A stretch of 17,875 nt of DNA from NCBI GenBank assembly GCA_035515515.1, contig DATJBC010000180.1:1-17875 (forward strand). Reading direction: 5' to 3'. The DNA is from DATJBC01 sp035515515. GTDB taxonomy: Bacteria > Actinomycetota > Acidimicrobiia > Acidimicrobiales > UBA8190. Position numbers and translations under genes: made by a program. The notes below the pieces were generated by a model that made no database searches, was not told where the DNA came from, and was given only the letters and a program-made list of their open reading frames with translations. The number at the start of each line of letters is the position of its first letter. Position 1 is the first letter of the stretch. Positions 7,332 through 14,984 of the stretch are shown one piece after another.

Positions 7332-7360
7332 AGTTTAGGGTAGCCTTACCTAAGCATCAA
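7332..7360 (-). promoter_or_regulatory. Promoter of the iron transporter operon
   Basis: On the minus strand TTGATG (7360-7355) and TAAACT (7337-7332) are exactly 17 nt apart, a good sigma70-type promoter. The IdeR box fills the spacer and reaches into the -10. Transcription would start near 7325, leaving a leader of about 63 nt. Confidence 0.75.
7335..7353. promoter_or_regulatory. IdeR/DtxR iron box
   Basis: TTAGGGTAGCCTTACCTAA matches the known 19-bp IdeR/DtxR consensus (TTAGGTTAGSCTAACCTAA) at 17 of 19 positions. Metal-loaded repressor bound here would block the promoter of the transporter operon. It is about 65 bp before the likely transcription start of the divergent regulator, so effects on that gene are less certain. 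Confidence 0.88.
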
Positions 7361-7406
7361 CTGGCGGGCTGACCAGGGAGGGAGCGGCGGGGGCGGGGCC
7401 CCCCGG

Positions 7407-7412
7407 TAGCAT
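7407..7412 (+). promoter_or_regulatory. -10 box of the DtxR-family gene, leaderless type
   Basis: TAGCAT is followed after 7 nt by GTG 7420, the spacing expected when transcription starts at the initiation codon. No Shine-Dalgarno is present. If correct, ATG 7411 cannot be the start because it overlaps the box. Confidence 0.5.
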
Positions 7413-7419
7413 GCGAGGC

Positions 7420-8088
7420 GTGGCGAGCGGCTACCACCCCCCGGTCGAGGAGTACCTGGAGACCATCCAGTCCCTCACCGAGGAGGGCACGCCGGTCATC
7501 CAGGCCCGCATCGCCGAGCGCATCGGCCGCTCGGCCCCCTCGGTGTCCGAGATGCTCGACCGGCTGGCCGCCGACGGCTACATCGAGCGCGCCGGGCGCA
7601 CCATCAACCTCACCGACCAGGGCCGGTCCCTGGCCGACAGCGTGATCCGCAAGCACCGGCTGGCCGAGCGCCTCCTGGTCGACGTGATCGGCCTGCCCTG
7701 GCACAAGGCCCATCTGGAGGCGGGGCGCTGGGAGCACGTCATCTCCGACGAGGTCGAGGCCCGGTTGGTGGATCTCCTCGGCAATCCCCGCACCTGCCCG
7801 CACGGCAACCCCATCCCCGGGGCGGCGCCCCCCGACGCCGAGGCCGGCCACCAGCTCAGCCTGGCCGAGGTGGAGCCGGGGAGCACGGTGCGCCTGGAGC
7901 GGATCACCGAGGAGGTCGAGCTCGACATGGCCTCGCTCGAGTACCTCGACGAGCACGGGCTCATCCCGGGACGCTCCGCCCGGGTCCGTGACCGGGCGTC
8001 GGACGGGACGGTCACCCTCGAGGTGGAGGGCGAGCCCGTCGAGATGGCCGCCGCCATCAGCCACCAGGTGTTCGTCGCCACCGTCTGA
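7420..8088 (+). CDS. ideR: DtxR/IdeR-family metal-dependent repressor
   Basis: 222 residues from GTG 7420 (225 from ATG 7411). An N-terminal winged helix-turn-helix (about 9-70, with AERIGRSAPSVSEMLDRLAADGYI) is followed by the dimerisation/metal domain (RKHRLAERLLVDVIGLPWHK... to GNPIPG) and a C-terminal SH3-like FeoA domain (about 145-222). It is a cytoplasmic DNA-binding regulator that should repress iron uptake when metal is bound. Ligands equivalent to DtxR His79, Glu83, His98, Glu105 and His106 are present, at the same numbers. DtxR Cys102 is Gly here (EAGRWEH) and Met10 is Glu (VEEYLET). A CPHGNP motif at 126-131 adds a Cys and His absent from classical DtxR. The gene is divergent from the iron transporter with an IdeR box between, which favours iron over manganese as signal, although the ligand set is not classical. 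Confidence 0.9.
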   Translation: MASGYHPPVEEYLETIQSLTEEGTPVIQARIAERIGRSAPSVSEMLDRLAADGYIERAGRTINLTDQGRSLADSVIRKHRLAERLLVDVIGLPWHKAHLEAGRWEHVISDEVEARLVDLLGNPRTCPHGNPIPGAAPPDAEAGHQLSLAEVEPGSTVRLERITEEVELDMASLEYLDEHGLIPGRSARVRDRASDGTVTLEVEGEPVEMAAAISHQVFVATV

Positions 8089-8175
8089 GCCCCCCCGGCG
8101 CGCCGAGCCCGGCGAGGGCCGCGCCCGCCGCCCGAGCCGGGCCCGACGTGGCATGGCGCCGGGCACAGCCGGACC

Positions 8176-9717
8176 TCAGCCCGCCGGCACCATCTCCGTC
8201 GCCTCGTAGGAGCGCAGCCGCTCGAACAGCGCCCGCAGCTCGACGCGCCGGGCCGGGTCGTTGGCCAGGTTGGTCAGCTCGAGCGGGTCGGCGTCGTGGT
8301 CGTACCACTCGTGGTCCTGGTCGTCGAAGGCGCAGTCGACGTCGAAGAGCTTGCGCCCCGGGTCCTTGCCCCACAGCCCGGTGGACGGCTTGCCCCCGCC
8401 CACGCCGTAGTAGCGGGCGTACTTGGTCCGCCCGTCGAAGAACCCCCGCAGGGCGTAGCGCACCTGGTTGAGGTGCTGGGTCTGCGCCGAGTCCTGGGCG
8501 AACAGCACGTGGTCGCGCACCGAGGCGGCCGGGTCCGCCAGGACCGGGGAGAGATCGAGGCCGGCGAGCCCCGCCGAGGCCGCCGCTCCCGGGCCGACCC
8601 CGGCCAGGGCGCAGATGGTGGCGGCCAGGTCGACGTGGGTGGCCAGCGCCGGCGTCGCCGTGGCCGGGCGGGTCACGCCGGGCACCCGTACGTACAGGGG
8701 GACGCGCATGATCTCGTCGTAGACGAACGGTCCCTTGGACCGCAGCCCGTGCGACCCGCACATGTCACCGTGGTCGGAGGTGAAGATCACCGCGGTGTCG
8801 TCCCAGGCGCCGCTGTCCTCGAGGGCGCCCAGCACGGTGCCCAGGCTCTCGTCGGCCAGGCGCTGGAGCTCGGCGTAGTAGTCGAGGTGGCGGAGCCAGG
8901 CGCGCGTGTCGGCCGGGTCGATGTAGCCCCACAGGCCGTGCTGCTGGTCCCAGCGCCACTGGCGGTGGGCTTCGGGCTTGGTGTGCAGGTCGTCGTCGAA
9001 GTTGGCCGGAAGGGTCTCGAAGACCTCGGGGTAGGCACGGTCGTAGACGGGGAGGGGGTCGTCGTCCTTCCAGGCCGCCGCCTCGAGCACCCGGCGCACC
9101 GAGGCCACCTCGGCGGGGTGCCCCGACGCGTAGCCGGGCTGGTCGATGGGGAACCACATGACGTCGTGAGGGTTGACGAGGGCCACGGTCAAGAACCACG
9201 GCGACGCCGCGGGCGACGAGGGGGCCGCGTTGGCCTTGAGCCAGTGGGCGGCGTTGGAGGCGATGATCGGGTCGAAGTGGACGCCGGTGCCCGCCCACCC
9301 CATGAAGTGCCTGTCGTTGCCGTCCCAGTCGGCGAACCCATAGGCCTCCATGTCGGGATGGGCCTCCTGCGACAGGTGCCACTTCCCGATGTAGGACGTG
9401 CGGTAGCCGACCCCCCGCAACAGCGAGCCCAGGGTGGGCGTGGCCGGGTCCAGCGGGACGTGCTCGGGCATGATCACGTTGTCGATCACCCCGTGGCCGG
9501 GGAGGTACCGGCCCGTGAAGAGGCTCGCCCGGCTGGGCGAGCACGGCGAGGAATGGGTGAAGTACCGGGTGAACTCGAGCCCCTCGGCGATGAGCCGCTC
9601 CCGCCACGGGAGCCGGACCGAGTCGGGCAGCCAGCTGCGCTGACGCTCCTGGTCCGAGACGACCAGCAGGATGTTGGGGCGCCCGGCGCGGGGCCCGTCG
9701 GTCTGCGTCCTGGCCAC
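8176..9717 (-). CDS. Formylglycine-type sulfatase
   Basis: 513 residues, alkaline phosphatase-like fold. The sulfatase signature is CSPSR (59-63) within SSPCSPSRASLFTGRY; Cys59 would be converted to formylglycine by a maturation enzyme, not encoded here. NILLVVSDQ (15-23) supplies the first metal Asp, GKWHL a catalytic Lys/His, and TSDHGD the second metal site. No signal peptide is seen, so it is probably cytoplasmic. It hydrolyses a sulfate ester of unknown substrate; choline-sulfatase-like or arylsulfatase are both possible. A phosphonate monoester hydrolase of the same family is an alternative. GTG 9717 is chosen because a TAAGGT box lies 6 nt upstream. It converges on the regulator gene (87-nt gap with short GC dyads) and diverges from the cation transporter. 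Confidence 0.88.
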   Translation of the reverse strand: MARTQTDGPRAGRPNILLVVSDQERQRSWLPDSVRLPWRERLIAEGLEFTRYFTHSSPCSPSRASLFTGRYLPGHGVIDNVIMPEHVPLDPATPTLGSLLRGVGYRTSYIGKWHLSQEAHPDMEAYGFADWDGNDRHFMGWAGTGVHFDPIIASNAAHWLKANAAPSSPAASPWFLTVALVNPHDVMWFPIDQPGYASGHPAEVASVRRVLEAAAWKDDDPLPVYDRAYPEVFETLPANFDDDLHTKPEAHRQWRWDQQHGLWGYIDPADTRAWLRHLDYYAELQRLADESLGTVLGALEDSGAWDDTAVIFTSDHGDMCGSHGLRSKGPFVYDEIMRVPLYVRVPGVTRPATATPALATHVDLAATICALAGVGPGAAASAGLAGLDLSPVLADPAASVRDHVLFAQDSAQTQHLNQVRYALRGFFDGRTKYARYYGVGGGKPSTGLWGKDPGRKLFDVDCAFDDQDHEWYDHDADPLELTNLANDPARRVELRALFERLRSYEATEMVPAG

Positions 9718-9723
9718 GGGTGC

Positions 9724-9729
9724 ACCTTA
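9724..9729 (-). promoter_or_regulatory. -10 box of the sulfatase gene, leaderless type
   Basis: TAAGGT on the minus strand is 6 nt before GTG 9717, and no Shine-Dalgarno is present. It fits a TANNNT box giving a leaderless mRNA. Confidence 0.5.
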
Positions 9730-9764
9730 CGCTGGGGCGCGGCGGCGGGAGCCGGCGGAGGGGT

Positions 9765-9771
9765 GAGGAGG
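9765..9771 (+). promoter_or_regulatory. Ribosome binding site for the cation transporter
   Basis: GAGGAGG ends 5 nt before GTG 9777. It selects this start over the in-frame GTG at 9720, which has no such site. Confidence 0.65.
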
Positions 9772-9776
9772 ACGGC

Positions 9777-11399
9777 GTGGGCGCTCACGGTCACCGGGAC
9801 CCCCGGGCCCACGCCGACCACGGGTCGACCGTCCACGGGCGCAGCGACCACGCGCCGGGCGACGAGGCCCACGCCGACGAGGCCCACGCGGAGGGGAGCC
9901 ACACCCACGCCCACGGCGGCGCCGGCGCCTCCCCGTGGTGGCGGGCGCTCGGCTCGGTGGTGCTCCCCCACCACCACGGCGCGCACGGCTCGGACCGGGC
10001 GCTCGAGTCCACCGCGGCGGGCATGCGCGCCGTGGGGATCTCGCTCGCCGGGCTGGGCGTGACAGCGGCCGTGCAGCTGGCGGTGGCGCTGGTGAGCCAC
10101 TCCAGCGCCCTGTTGGCCGACACCATCCACAACTTCGCCGACGCCCTCACGGCGGTGCCCCTGGCGATCGCCTTCCGCCTGGGGCGGCGCCCGGCCACCC
10201 GGCGCTACACCTTCGGCTTCGGCCGGGCCGAGGACGTGGCCGGCCTGGTGATCCTGGGGGTCATCGCGGCGTCGACCGTCCTCGCCGCGCTGACGTCGGT
10301 CGACCACCTCGTCCATCCCCGCGGCATTCGGGGGCCGGGCTGGGTCATCGCCGCGGGGGCCGTCGGCGTGGTGGGCAACGAGCTCGTGGCGTCCTACCGG
10401 ATACGCGTGGGGCGGCGGATCGGGTCGGACGCCCTCGTGGCCGACGGCCTGCACGCCCGCTCCGACGGGCTCACCTCGCTGGCGGTGGTCGTGGGCGCCG
10501 TCTTCGTCGTGGGCGGCGTGCACGCCGCCGACCCCGTGGCCGGGATCGCCATCAGCGCCGCCAACGTCGTGGTGCTCATGGGCGCGGTGCGGACCATCTA
10601 CCGCCGGCTCATGGACAGCGTCGACCCGGCCCTGGTCGACCAGGTGGAGGCGGTGGTGCGCGCCGTGCCCGGCGTCGACGGCCTCGACGCCGTGCGCGTC
10701 CGGTGGGTCGGACACGAGCTGTGGGCCGAGATCGAGGTGGTGTCGGACCCCGCGCTCAGCCTCGTGGCGTCGCACGCCATCGCCGCCGAGGCGCATCACC
10801 GGCTGCTCCACGAGGTGCCGCGCCTGGCGGAGGCCGTCATCCACACCAGTCCCGGGGGCGACGACGCGTCGCGCTACCACGCCGTGCTGTCCCATCACTT
10901 CCGATCGGCCGATGGCTACACTCCGGCACCTGTGAGCACCCAGGGAGCGACGACACCCGCCGACGCGGTCACCGTCAGCGAGGTGACCGTCGCCGACGAC
11001 GAGGTGGTCGACGCCCTGCGGGGCCTCGTGCCGGAGCTGTCCAGCTCCGCCCCCCCGCTCTCCCGGGCCGACGTCGAGCGGATCGTGGACTCGCCCGCCA
11101 CCGTCCTGCTCGTCGCCCGCGACCACGGGGGCACCGTGGTGGGGTCGCTCACGCTGGTCGTCTTCCACGCCCCCACGGGCCCGCGCGCCTGGATCGAGGA
11201 CGTGGTGGTGGCGCCCCGGGCCCGCGGGGCGGGAGCCGGCGCGGCCCTCGTCACCCACGCCCTCCAGCGCGCCCAGGACGCCGGGGCGCGCACCGTCGAC
11301 CTGACCTCTCGGCCGTCGAGGGAGGCGGCCAACCGGCTCTATGTCCGGCTGGGGTTCGAACGCCGCCAGACCAACGTGTACCGCAGGACCCTGGAGTAG
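9777..11399 (+). CDS. Cation diffusion facilitator fused in frame to GNAT acetyltransferase
   Basis: 540 residues if read through. Residues 1-75 hold 15 histidines, a metal-binding N-terminus common in zinc/cobalt CDF pumps. A membrane domain follows (about 83-285), with the two CDF metal motifs HNFAD (118-122) and HARSD (226-230), then the cytoplasmic dimerisation domain to about 358. CDF proteins export divalent cations by proton antiport. A 25-residue linker leads to a GNAT domain (about 398-540) with the acetyl-CoA motif RARGAGAGA (481-489) and a closing ANRLYVRLGFERR. No stop or frame change separates the parts. A GTG at 10932 (residue 386) with TACACT upstream could start a separate 155-residue acetyltransferase, so both a fusion and an internal gene are possible. 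Substrates of either part are unknown. Agmatinase follows 49 nt later on the same strand. Confidence 0.85.
   Translation: MGAHGHRDPRAHADHGSTVHGRSDHAPGDEAHADEAHAEGSHTHAHGGAGASPWWRALGSVVLPHHHGAHGSDRALESTAAGMRAVGISLAGLGVTAAVQLAVALVSHSSALLADTIHNFADALTAVPLAIAFRLGRRPATRRYTFGFGRAEDVAGLVILGVIAASTVLAALTSVDHLVHPRGIRGPGWVIAAGAVGVVGNELVASYRIRVGRRIGSDALVADGLHARSDGLTSLAVVVGAVFVVGGVHAADPVAGIAISAANVVVLMGAVRTIYRRLMDSVDPALVDQVEAVVRAVPGVDGLDAVRVRWVGHELWAEIEVVSDPALSLVASHAIAAEAHHRLLHEVPRLAEAVIHTSPGGDDASRYHAVLSHHFRSADGYTPAPVSTQGATTPADAVTVSEVTVADDEVVDALRGLVPELSSSAPPLSRADVERIVDSPATVLLVARDHGGTVVGSLTLVVFHAPTGPRAWIEDVVVAPRARGAGAGAALVTHALQRAQDAGARTVDLTSRPSREAANRLYVRLGFERRQTNVYRRTLE
10917..10922 (+). promoter_or_regulatory. 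Possible internal -10 box for a separate GNAT product
   Basis: TACACT lies 9 nt before the in-frame GTG at 10932. The spacing is slightly longer than at the other leaderless candidates, and no -35 is evident. Confidence 0.3.
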
Positions 11400-11448
11400 G
11401 TCCGGCGGCGAGCGGCCCGGGCGCAGCGCGCAGAGGGGGAACGGCGAC

Positions 11449-12462
11449 ATGAGGACCGGCAACATGTACGGGCCCGACGCCACCTTCGCGGGCGTCCCCC
11501 CGGCGACCCTCGGGGAACCGGCGACCTACGGCCACAGCGCGGCCGTGATCATCGGCGCGCCCTTCGACGGCGGGACCTCGCACCGGCCCGGCTGCCGCTT
11601 CGGCCCCCAGGCCATCCGCTTCACCGACTACCTCCCCCACGACGGCCGTCGCCCCCACCTGGCGCTGGGCGTCGACCCCCTCGCCGAGCTGGCCGTGGTG
11701 GACGTGGGCGACGTCGAGATGCTGCCCGGGGAGATCGAGCCCGCCCTGGGCCGGCTCGAGCAGGCGGTGGAGGAGATCGCCCGCTCGGGCGCCGTCCCGG
11801 TGGTGCTCGGGGGGGACCACACCGTGGCGCTCCCCGACGTGACGGGGGTCGCCCGCCACGTGGGGTGGGGCCGGGTGTCGGTGGTGCACTTCGACGCCCA
11901 CGCCGACACCGCCGACACCCAGTTCGGCTCCCTCTACGGCCACGGCACGCCCATGCGCCGGCTCATCGAGTCCGGCGCGGTGCGCGGGGACCGCTTCGTG
12001 CAGATCGGCCTGCGCGGCTACTGGCCCGACCCCGACACCCTGGCGTGGATGGCGGAGCGGTCCATGCGCAGCTACGAGATGACCGAGGTGGTGGCGCGCG
12101 GCCTCGACGTGTGCCTCAGCGAGGCCTTCGCCCTCGCCACCGACGACTGCGACGCCGTGTTCCTGTCGGTGGACATCGACGTGGTCGACCCCGGAGCAGC
12201 CCCCGGGACCGGCACCCCCGAGCCGGGCGGGCTGTCCTCGCGCCAACTGCTCGACGCCGTGCGCCGCGCCGCCCAGGAGCTGCCCGTGGCCGGCCTGGAC
12301 GTGGTGGAGGTGTCGCCCCCCTACGACCACGCCGAGGTGACCGCCTATCTCGCCAACCGGGTCGTGCTCGAGGCGCTGGCCGGCATGGCCTGGCGCCGCC
12401 AGGAAGCCGCGCGCCGCGCCCGCCCCGTTCCCGCCGACCCCCTGCTCGAGCGCCGTCGCTGA
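11449..12462 (+). CDS. Agmatinase / ureohydrolase family enzyme
   Basis: 337 residues, arginase/agmatinase fold, cytoplasmic. It would hydrolyse agmatine or a related guanidino compound to urea plus an amine, using two Mn ions. Metal ligands visible: His124 (GGDHT), Asp149, His151 and Asp153 (HFDAHAD), Asp242 and Asp244 (SVDIDVVDP). The GAPFDGGTSHRPGCRFGP segment (36-53) and TGTPEPGG (254-261) are typical of the agmatinase branch rather than arginase. Guanidinobutyrase or guanidinopropionase cannot be excluded. ATG 11449 has GAGGGGGA 8 nt upstream; ATG 11464 is the alternative. It probably shares a transcript with the upstream CDF-GNAT gene. Its stop is 3 nt from the end of the convergent PLP decarboxylase, which could supply the amine substrate; that link is inferred. 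Confidence 0.9.
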   Translation: MRTGNMYGPDATFAGVPPATLGEPATYGHSAAVIIGAPFDGGTSHRPGCRFGPQAIRFTDYLPHDGRRPHLALGVDPLAELAVVDVGDVEMLPGEIEPALGRLEQAVEEIARSGAVPVVLGGDHTVALPDVTGVARHVGWGRVSVVHFDAHADTADTQFGSLYGHGTPMRRLIESGAVRGDRFVQIGLRGYWPDPDTLAWMAERSMRSYEMTEVVARGLDVCLSEAFALATDDCDAVFLSVDIDVVDPGAAPGTGTPEPGGLSSRQLLDAVRRAAQELPVAGLDVVEVSPPYDHAEVTAYLANRVVLEALAGMAWRRQEAARRARPVPADPLLERRR

Positions 12463-12465
12463 GCG

Positions 12466-13827
12466 TCAGGCCATGGTGGCGATGATCTCGCCGATCATCT
12501 CCAGCGTGGTCCCCGGGTGCAGGAACGCCAGGCGGGCGACGGGTGTGCCCTCCCAGGAGCTGGGGGTGACGAAGCCCACCTGGGAGGCGAGCAGCCGCTC
12601 CGACCAGCGCCGGTAGTCCTCCGCCTCCCAGCCCACCCGTCGGAACAGGACGATCGACAGCTCGGGCTCCCGGGCGAGCTCGAGATAGGGGGTGGCGTCG
12701 ATGAGCGCGGCGCTGCGCCAGGCGGTGTCGAGGACGGTCTCGACGGCCTGGCGGTAGGCGGCCGCCCCGTAGACCGCCAGCGAGAACCACAGCGGCAGCC
12801 CCCGCGCCCGGCGGGTGAGGTGCACGGCGTAGTCGCTGGGGTTCCACACCGGGTTGTCGGGGTCGTGGATGACGTCTAAGTACGACGCCTCCTGGGCGTG
12901 CACGCGCCGGGCCCGCTCGGGCTGTCGGTACAGGAGGGCCGCGCAGTCGAAGGGGGCGTACAGCCACTTGTGGGGGTCGATCACCACCGAGTCGGCGCGC
13001 TCGATGCCGGCGAAGCGCCCCCGCACCACCGGGGCGAACAGCCCCGCGCCGCCGTAGGCGGCGTCCACGTGGAACCACAGCGAGCGCCGGGCGGCCACCT
13101 CGGCGATGCCGGCTAGGTCGTCGATGATCCCGGCGTTGGTGGTGCCCGCCGTGGCCACCACCCCCACCACCGAGCCGTCGGGCGCCGCCGCCAGGGCGCC
13201 CTCCAGGGCGGCGCCGGTGAGACGGTGGTCGACGGCGGGGACGAGCAGAGGATCCACCCCGAGGATGCGCAGGGCGCTCGTCACCGAGGCGTGCGCCTCC
13301 TCGCTCACCGCCATGCACGGGCGCCCGGGCCGCCCCCCCGCAGCGGCGCGCCCCTCGGCGTGGGCGGCGCGCGCCACCACCAGGGCGGAGAGGTTGGCGA
13401 TCGAGCCCCCCGACACGAAGCAGCCCCCCGTCCCGGGCGGGAGCCCGGCCAGGCCGGCCAGGAACCCCAGCGCCTGGTTCTCCGCGGCGATGGCCCCCGC
13501 CGCCTCCAGCCACGACGTCCCCTGGAGGGAGGAGCACGACACGATCATGTCGAACAGCAGCGCCGCCTTGGTGGGGGCGGCGGGGATGAACGAGAGGAAG
13601 CGCGGGCTGTCACAGGAGATCACCGCCGTCGCCAGGTGCTCGGAGAACAGCGCCAGGACCTCGGCGGGATCGTGGCCCTCCTCCCCCAACAGGCCGTCGA
13701 GCACCTCGAACGACGGGTGCGACCCGCCGAAGTCGAGGGGGACGGGGTCGAGCGCCAGGCGCTCCCGGCAGTAGGCGAAGACCACGTCCGCCAGCCGCTC
13801 GTCGTACACGAACATGGGGTTGTCCAT
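12466..13827 (-). CDS. Group II PLP-dependent amino acid decarboxylase
   Basis: 453 residues, fold type I, of the aromatic-amino-acid/glutamate/diaminobutyrate decarboxylase family. PLP-site residues seen: His179 stacking on the ring (EEAHAS), Asp255 (WFHVDAAYGG) binding the ring nitrogen, and Lys287 (DPHKWLY) forming the Schiff base. GGCFVSGGSIANLSAL (134-149) is the phosphate-side loop. It decarboxylates an L-amino acid to its amine; the substrate cannot be read from sequence. ATG 13827 is chosen because GGGAGGT lies just upstream, with a tight 3-nt spacer. The agmatinase neighbour would fit an arginine-derived substrate, but classical arginine decarboxylases belong to other families, so this is weak. 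It diverges from the DNA ligase gene across 67 nt. Confidence 0.9.
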   Translation of the reverse strand: MDNPMFVYDERLADVVFAYCRERLALDPVPLDFGGSHPSFEVLDGLLGEEGHDPAEVLALFSEHLATAVISCDSPRFLSFIPAAPTKAALLFDMIVSCSSLQGTSWLEAAGAIAAENQALGFLAGLAGLPPGTGGCFVSGGSIANLSALVVARAAHAEGRAAAGGRPGRPCMAVSEEAHASVTSALRILGVDPLLVPAVDHRLTGAALEGALAAAPDGSVVGVVATAGTTNAGIIDDLAGIAEVAARRSLWFHVDAAYGGAGLFAPVVRGRFAGIERADSVVIDPHKWLYAPFDCAALLYRQPERARRVHAQEASYLDVIHDPDNPVWNPSDYAVHLTRRARGLPLWFSLAVYGAAAYRQAVETVLDTAWRSAALIDATPYLELAREPELSIVLFRRVGWEAEDYRRWSERLLASQVGFVTPSSWEGTPVARLAFLHPGTTLEMIGEIIATMA

Positions 13828-13882
13828 GGCACCTCCCGCGACAGGATTCCACCTCGCCGGGCACGGCCCGGGCGCGACGTGG

Positions 13883-13888
13883 CAGCGT
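13883..13888 (+). promoter_or_regulatory. Possible -10 box of the DNA ligase gene
   Basis: CAGCGT is 6 nt before GTG 13895, the same spacing as the better TANNNT boxes here, but the first base is C. There is no Shine-Dalgarno. Confidence 0.3.
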
Positions 13889-13894
13889 GGGCCG

Positions 13895-14965
13895 GTGGAC
13901 CTGCCCGTCATGCCGCCCGTGTCCCCCATGCTGGCCAAGCTGGCCCGGGACCTGCCCGAGGGCGAGGGCCTGCTCTACGAGCCCAAGTGGGACGGCTTCC
14001 GCTGCGTCGCCTTCCGGGACGGGGACGAGGTGGAGCTCGGCAGCCGCAACGAGCGCCCCCTCACCAGGTACTTCCCCGAGCTCATCGGGCCCATCCGGCG
14101 GGACTTCCCGCCCCGCGCCGTGGTGGACGGCGAGATCGTGATCGCCGGGCCCGACGGCCTCGACTTCGACGCCCTCCTGCAACGCATCCACCCCGCCGCC
14201 TCACGGGTGGCGCTGTTGGCGCAGCAGACCCCGGCGTCGTTCGTGGCCTTCGACCTCCTGGCCCTCGACGCCCGCGACCTGCGGCCCGAGCCCTTCTCGG
14301 CCCGGCGGGCGCTCTTGTGCGAGGCGCTGGCGGGCTGCAGGCCGCCGGTGCATCTCACGCCGGCCACCGACGACCCGGCCGTGGCCGCCGACTGGTTCCG
14401 CCGCTTCGAGGGCGCCGGCCTCGACGGCGTGGTGGCCAAACCGGCCGAGCGCCCCTACCGCGAGGGTGAGCGCACGATGATCAAGGTCAAGCACGAGCGC
14501 ACCGCCGACTGCGTGGTGGCCGGGTTCCGCTGGCACAAGTCCGGGCCGGTGGTCGGGTCGCTGTTGCTCGGCCTCTACGACGGCGGCGGGGTGCTGCACC
14601 ACGTGGGGGTGACGGCATCGTTCACCGCGGCGCGCCGGCGCGAGCTGGTCGAGGAGATCGCCCCCTACCGGATGGCCGGCGTCGAGGGCCACCCGTGGGC
14701 GGCGTGGACCCAGGTGGCCGAGGACGAGCACGGCGGGCGACGACCGGGCATGCCGTCGCGGTGGAACGCCACCAAGGACCTGCGCTGGGAGCCGCTCGAG
14801 CCGCTGCTCGTGTGCGAGGTGGCCTACGACCACCTCCAGGGCGACCGCTTCCGTCACGCCACCACCTTCCGCCGCTGGAGGACCGACCGCGCCCCGTCCT
14901 CGTGCACCTACGAGCAGCTCGAGGTGGTCGTGGCCGAGGAGCTCGCCCGCGTGTTCGGCGCCTGA
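13895..14965 (+). CDS. ligC: ATP-dependent DNA ligase, LigC/LigD ligase-domain type
   Basis: 356 residues from GTG 13895. The adenylation domain has the nucleotidyl-transfer motif EPKWDGFR (29-36) with Lys31 as the AMP-binding lysine. Further motifs are GSRN, VVDGEIV, FVAFDLL, LDGVVAK and MIKVKHER. A C-terminal OB-fold follows (about 205-330). It seals nicks with ATP; in mycobacteria such stand-alone ligases (LigC) act as backups in end joining and base-excision repair. Polymerase and nuclease domains of full LigD are absent, but a separate LigD-type polymerase lies 19 nt beyond, convergent. The start was chosen because the sequence from MPPVSPMLAK is where the family begins; upstream in-frame ATGs would add 27 unrelated residues and overlap the divergent gene. 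Confidence 0.92.
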   Translation: MDLPVMPPVSPMLAKLARDLPEGEGLLYEPKWDGFRCVAFRDGDEVELGSRNERPLTRYFPELIGPIRRDFPPRAVVDGEIVIAGPDGLDFDALLQRIHPAASRVALLAQQTPASFVAFDLLALDARDLRPEPFSARRALLCEALAGCRPPVHLTPATDDPAVAADWFRRFEGAGLDGVVAKPAERPYREGERTMIKVKHERTADCVVAGFRWHKSGPVVGSLLLGLYDGGGVLHHVGVTASFTAARRRELVEEIAPYRMAGVEGHPWAAWTQVAEDEHGGRRPGMPSRWNATKDLRWEPLEPLLVCEVAYDHLQGDRFRHATTFRRWRTDRAPSSCTYEQLEVVVAEELARVFGA

Positions 14966-14977
14966 CGCCGGCCGGCG
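14966..14977. terminator. GC palindrome between convergent ligase and polymerase genes
   Basis: CGCCGGCCGGCG is a perfect 12-nt palindrome directly after the ligase stop, inside the 19-nt gap between two convergent genes. It could act in both directions, but there is no T tract. Confidence 0.3.
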
Positions 14978-14984
14978 GGGCCGC

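Noticed and set aside
6192..7343. 383-codon plus-strand frame opposite the iron-binding lipoprotein
   Set aside because: Antisense shadow. The minus strand has a lipoprotein signal and all FbpA-type iron ligands.
8296..10062. 588-codon plus-strand frame across the sulfatase
   Set aside because: Antisense shadow running on into an out-of-frame part of the CDF gene. It has no domain pattern.
9486..11483. 665-codon minus-strand frame across the CDF-GNAT gene
   Set aside because: Antisense shadow. Both CDF and GNAT motifs are on the plus strand.
12463..12477. Small inverted repeat CTGA-GCG-TCAG between agmatinase and decarboxylase stops
   Set aside because: It arises simply because two convergent genes both end in TGA, and is too short to call a terminator.
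13225..14469. 414-codon plus-strand frame bridging decarboxylase and ligase
   Set aside because: Low-complexity shadow. It joins antisense of one real gene to an out-of-frame part of another.
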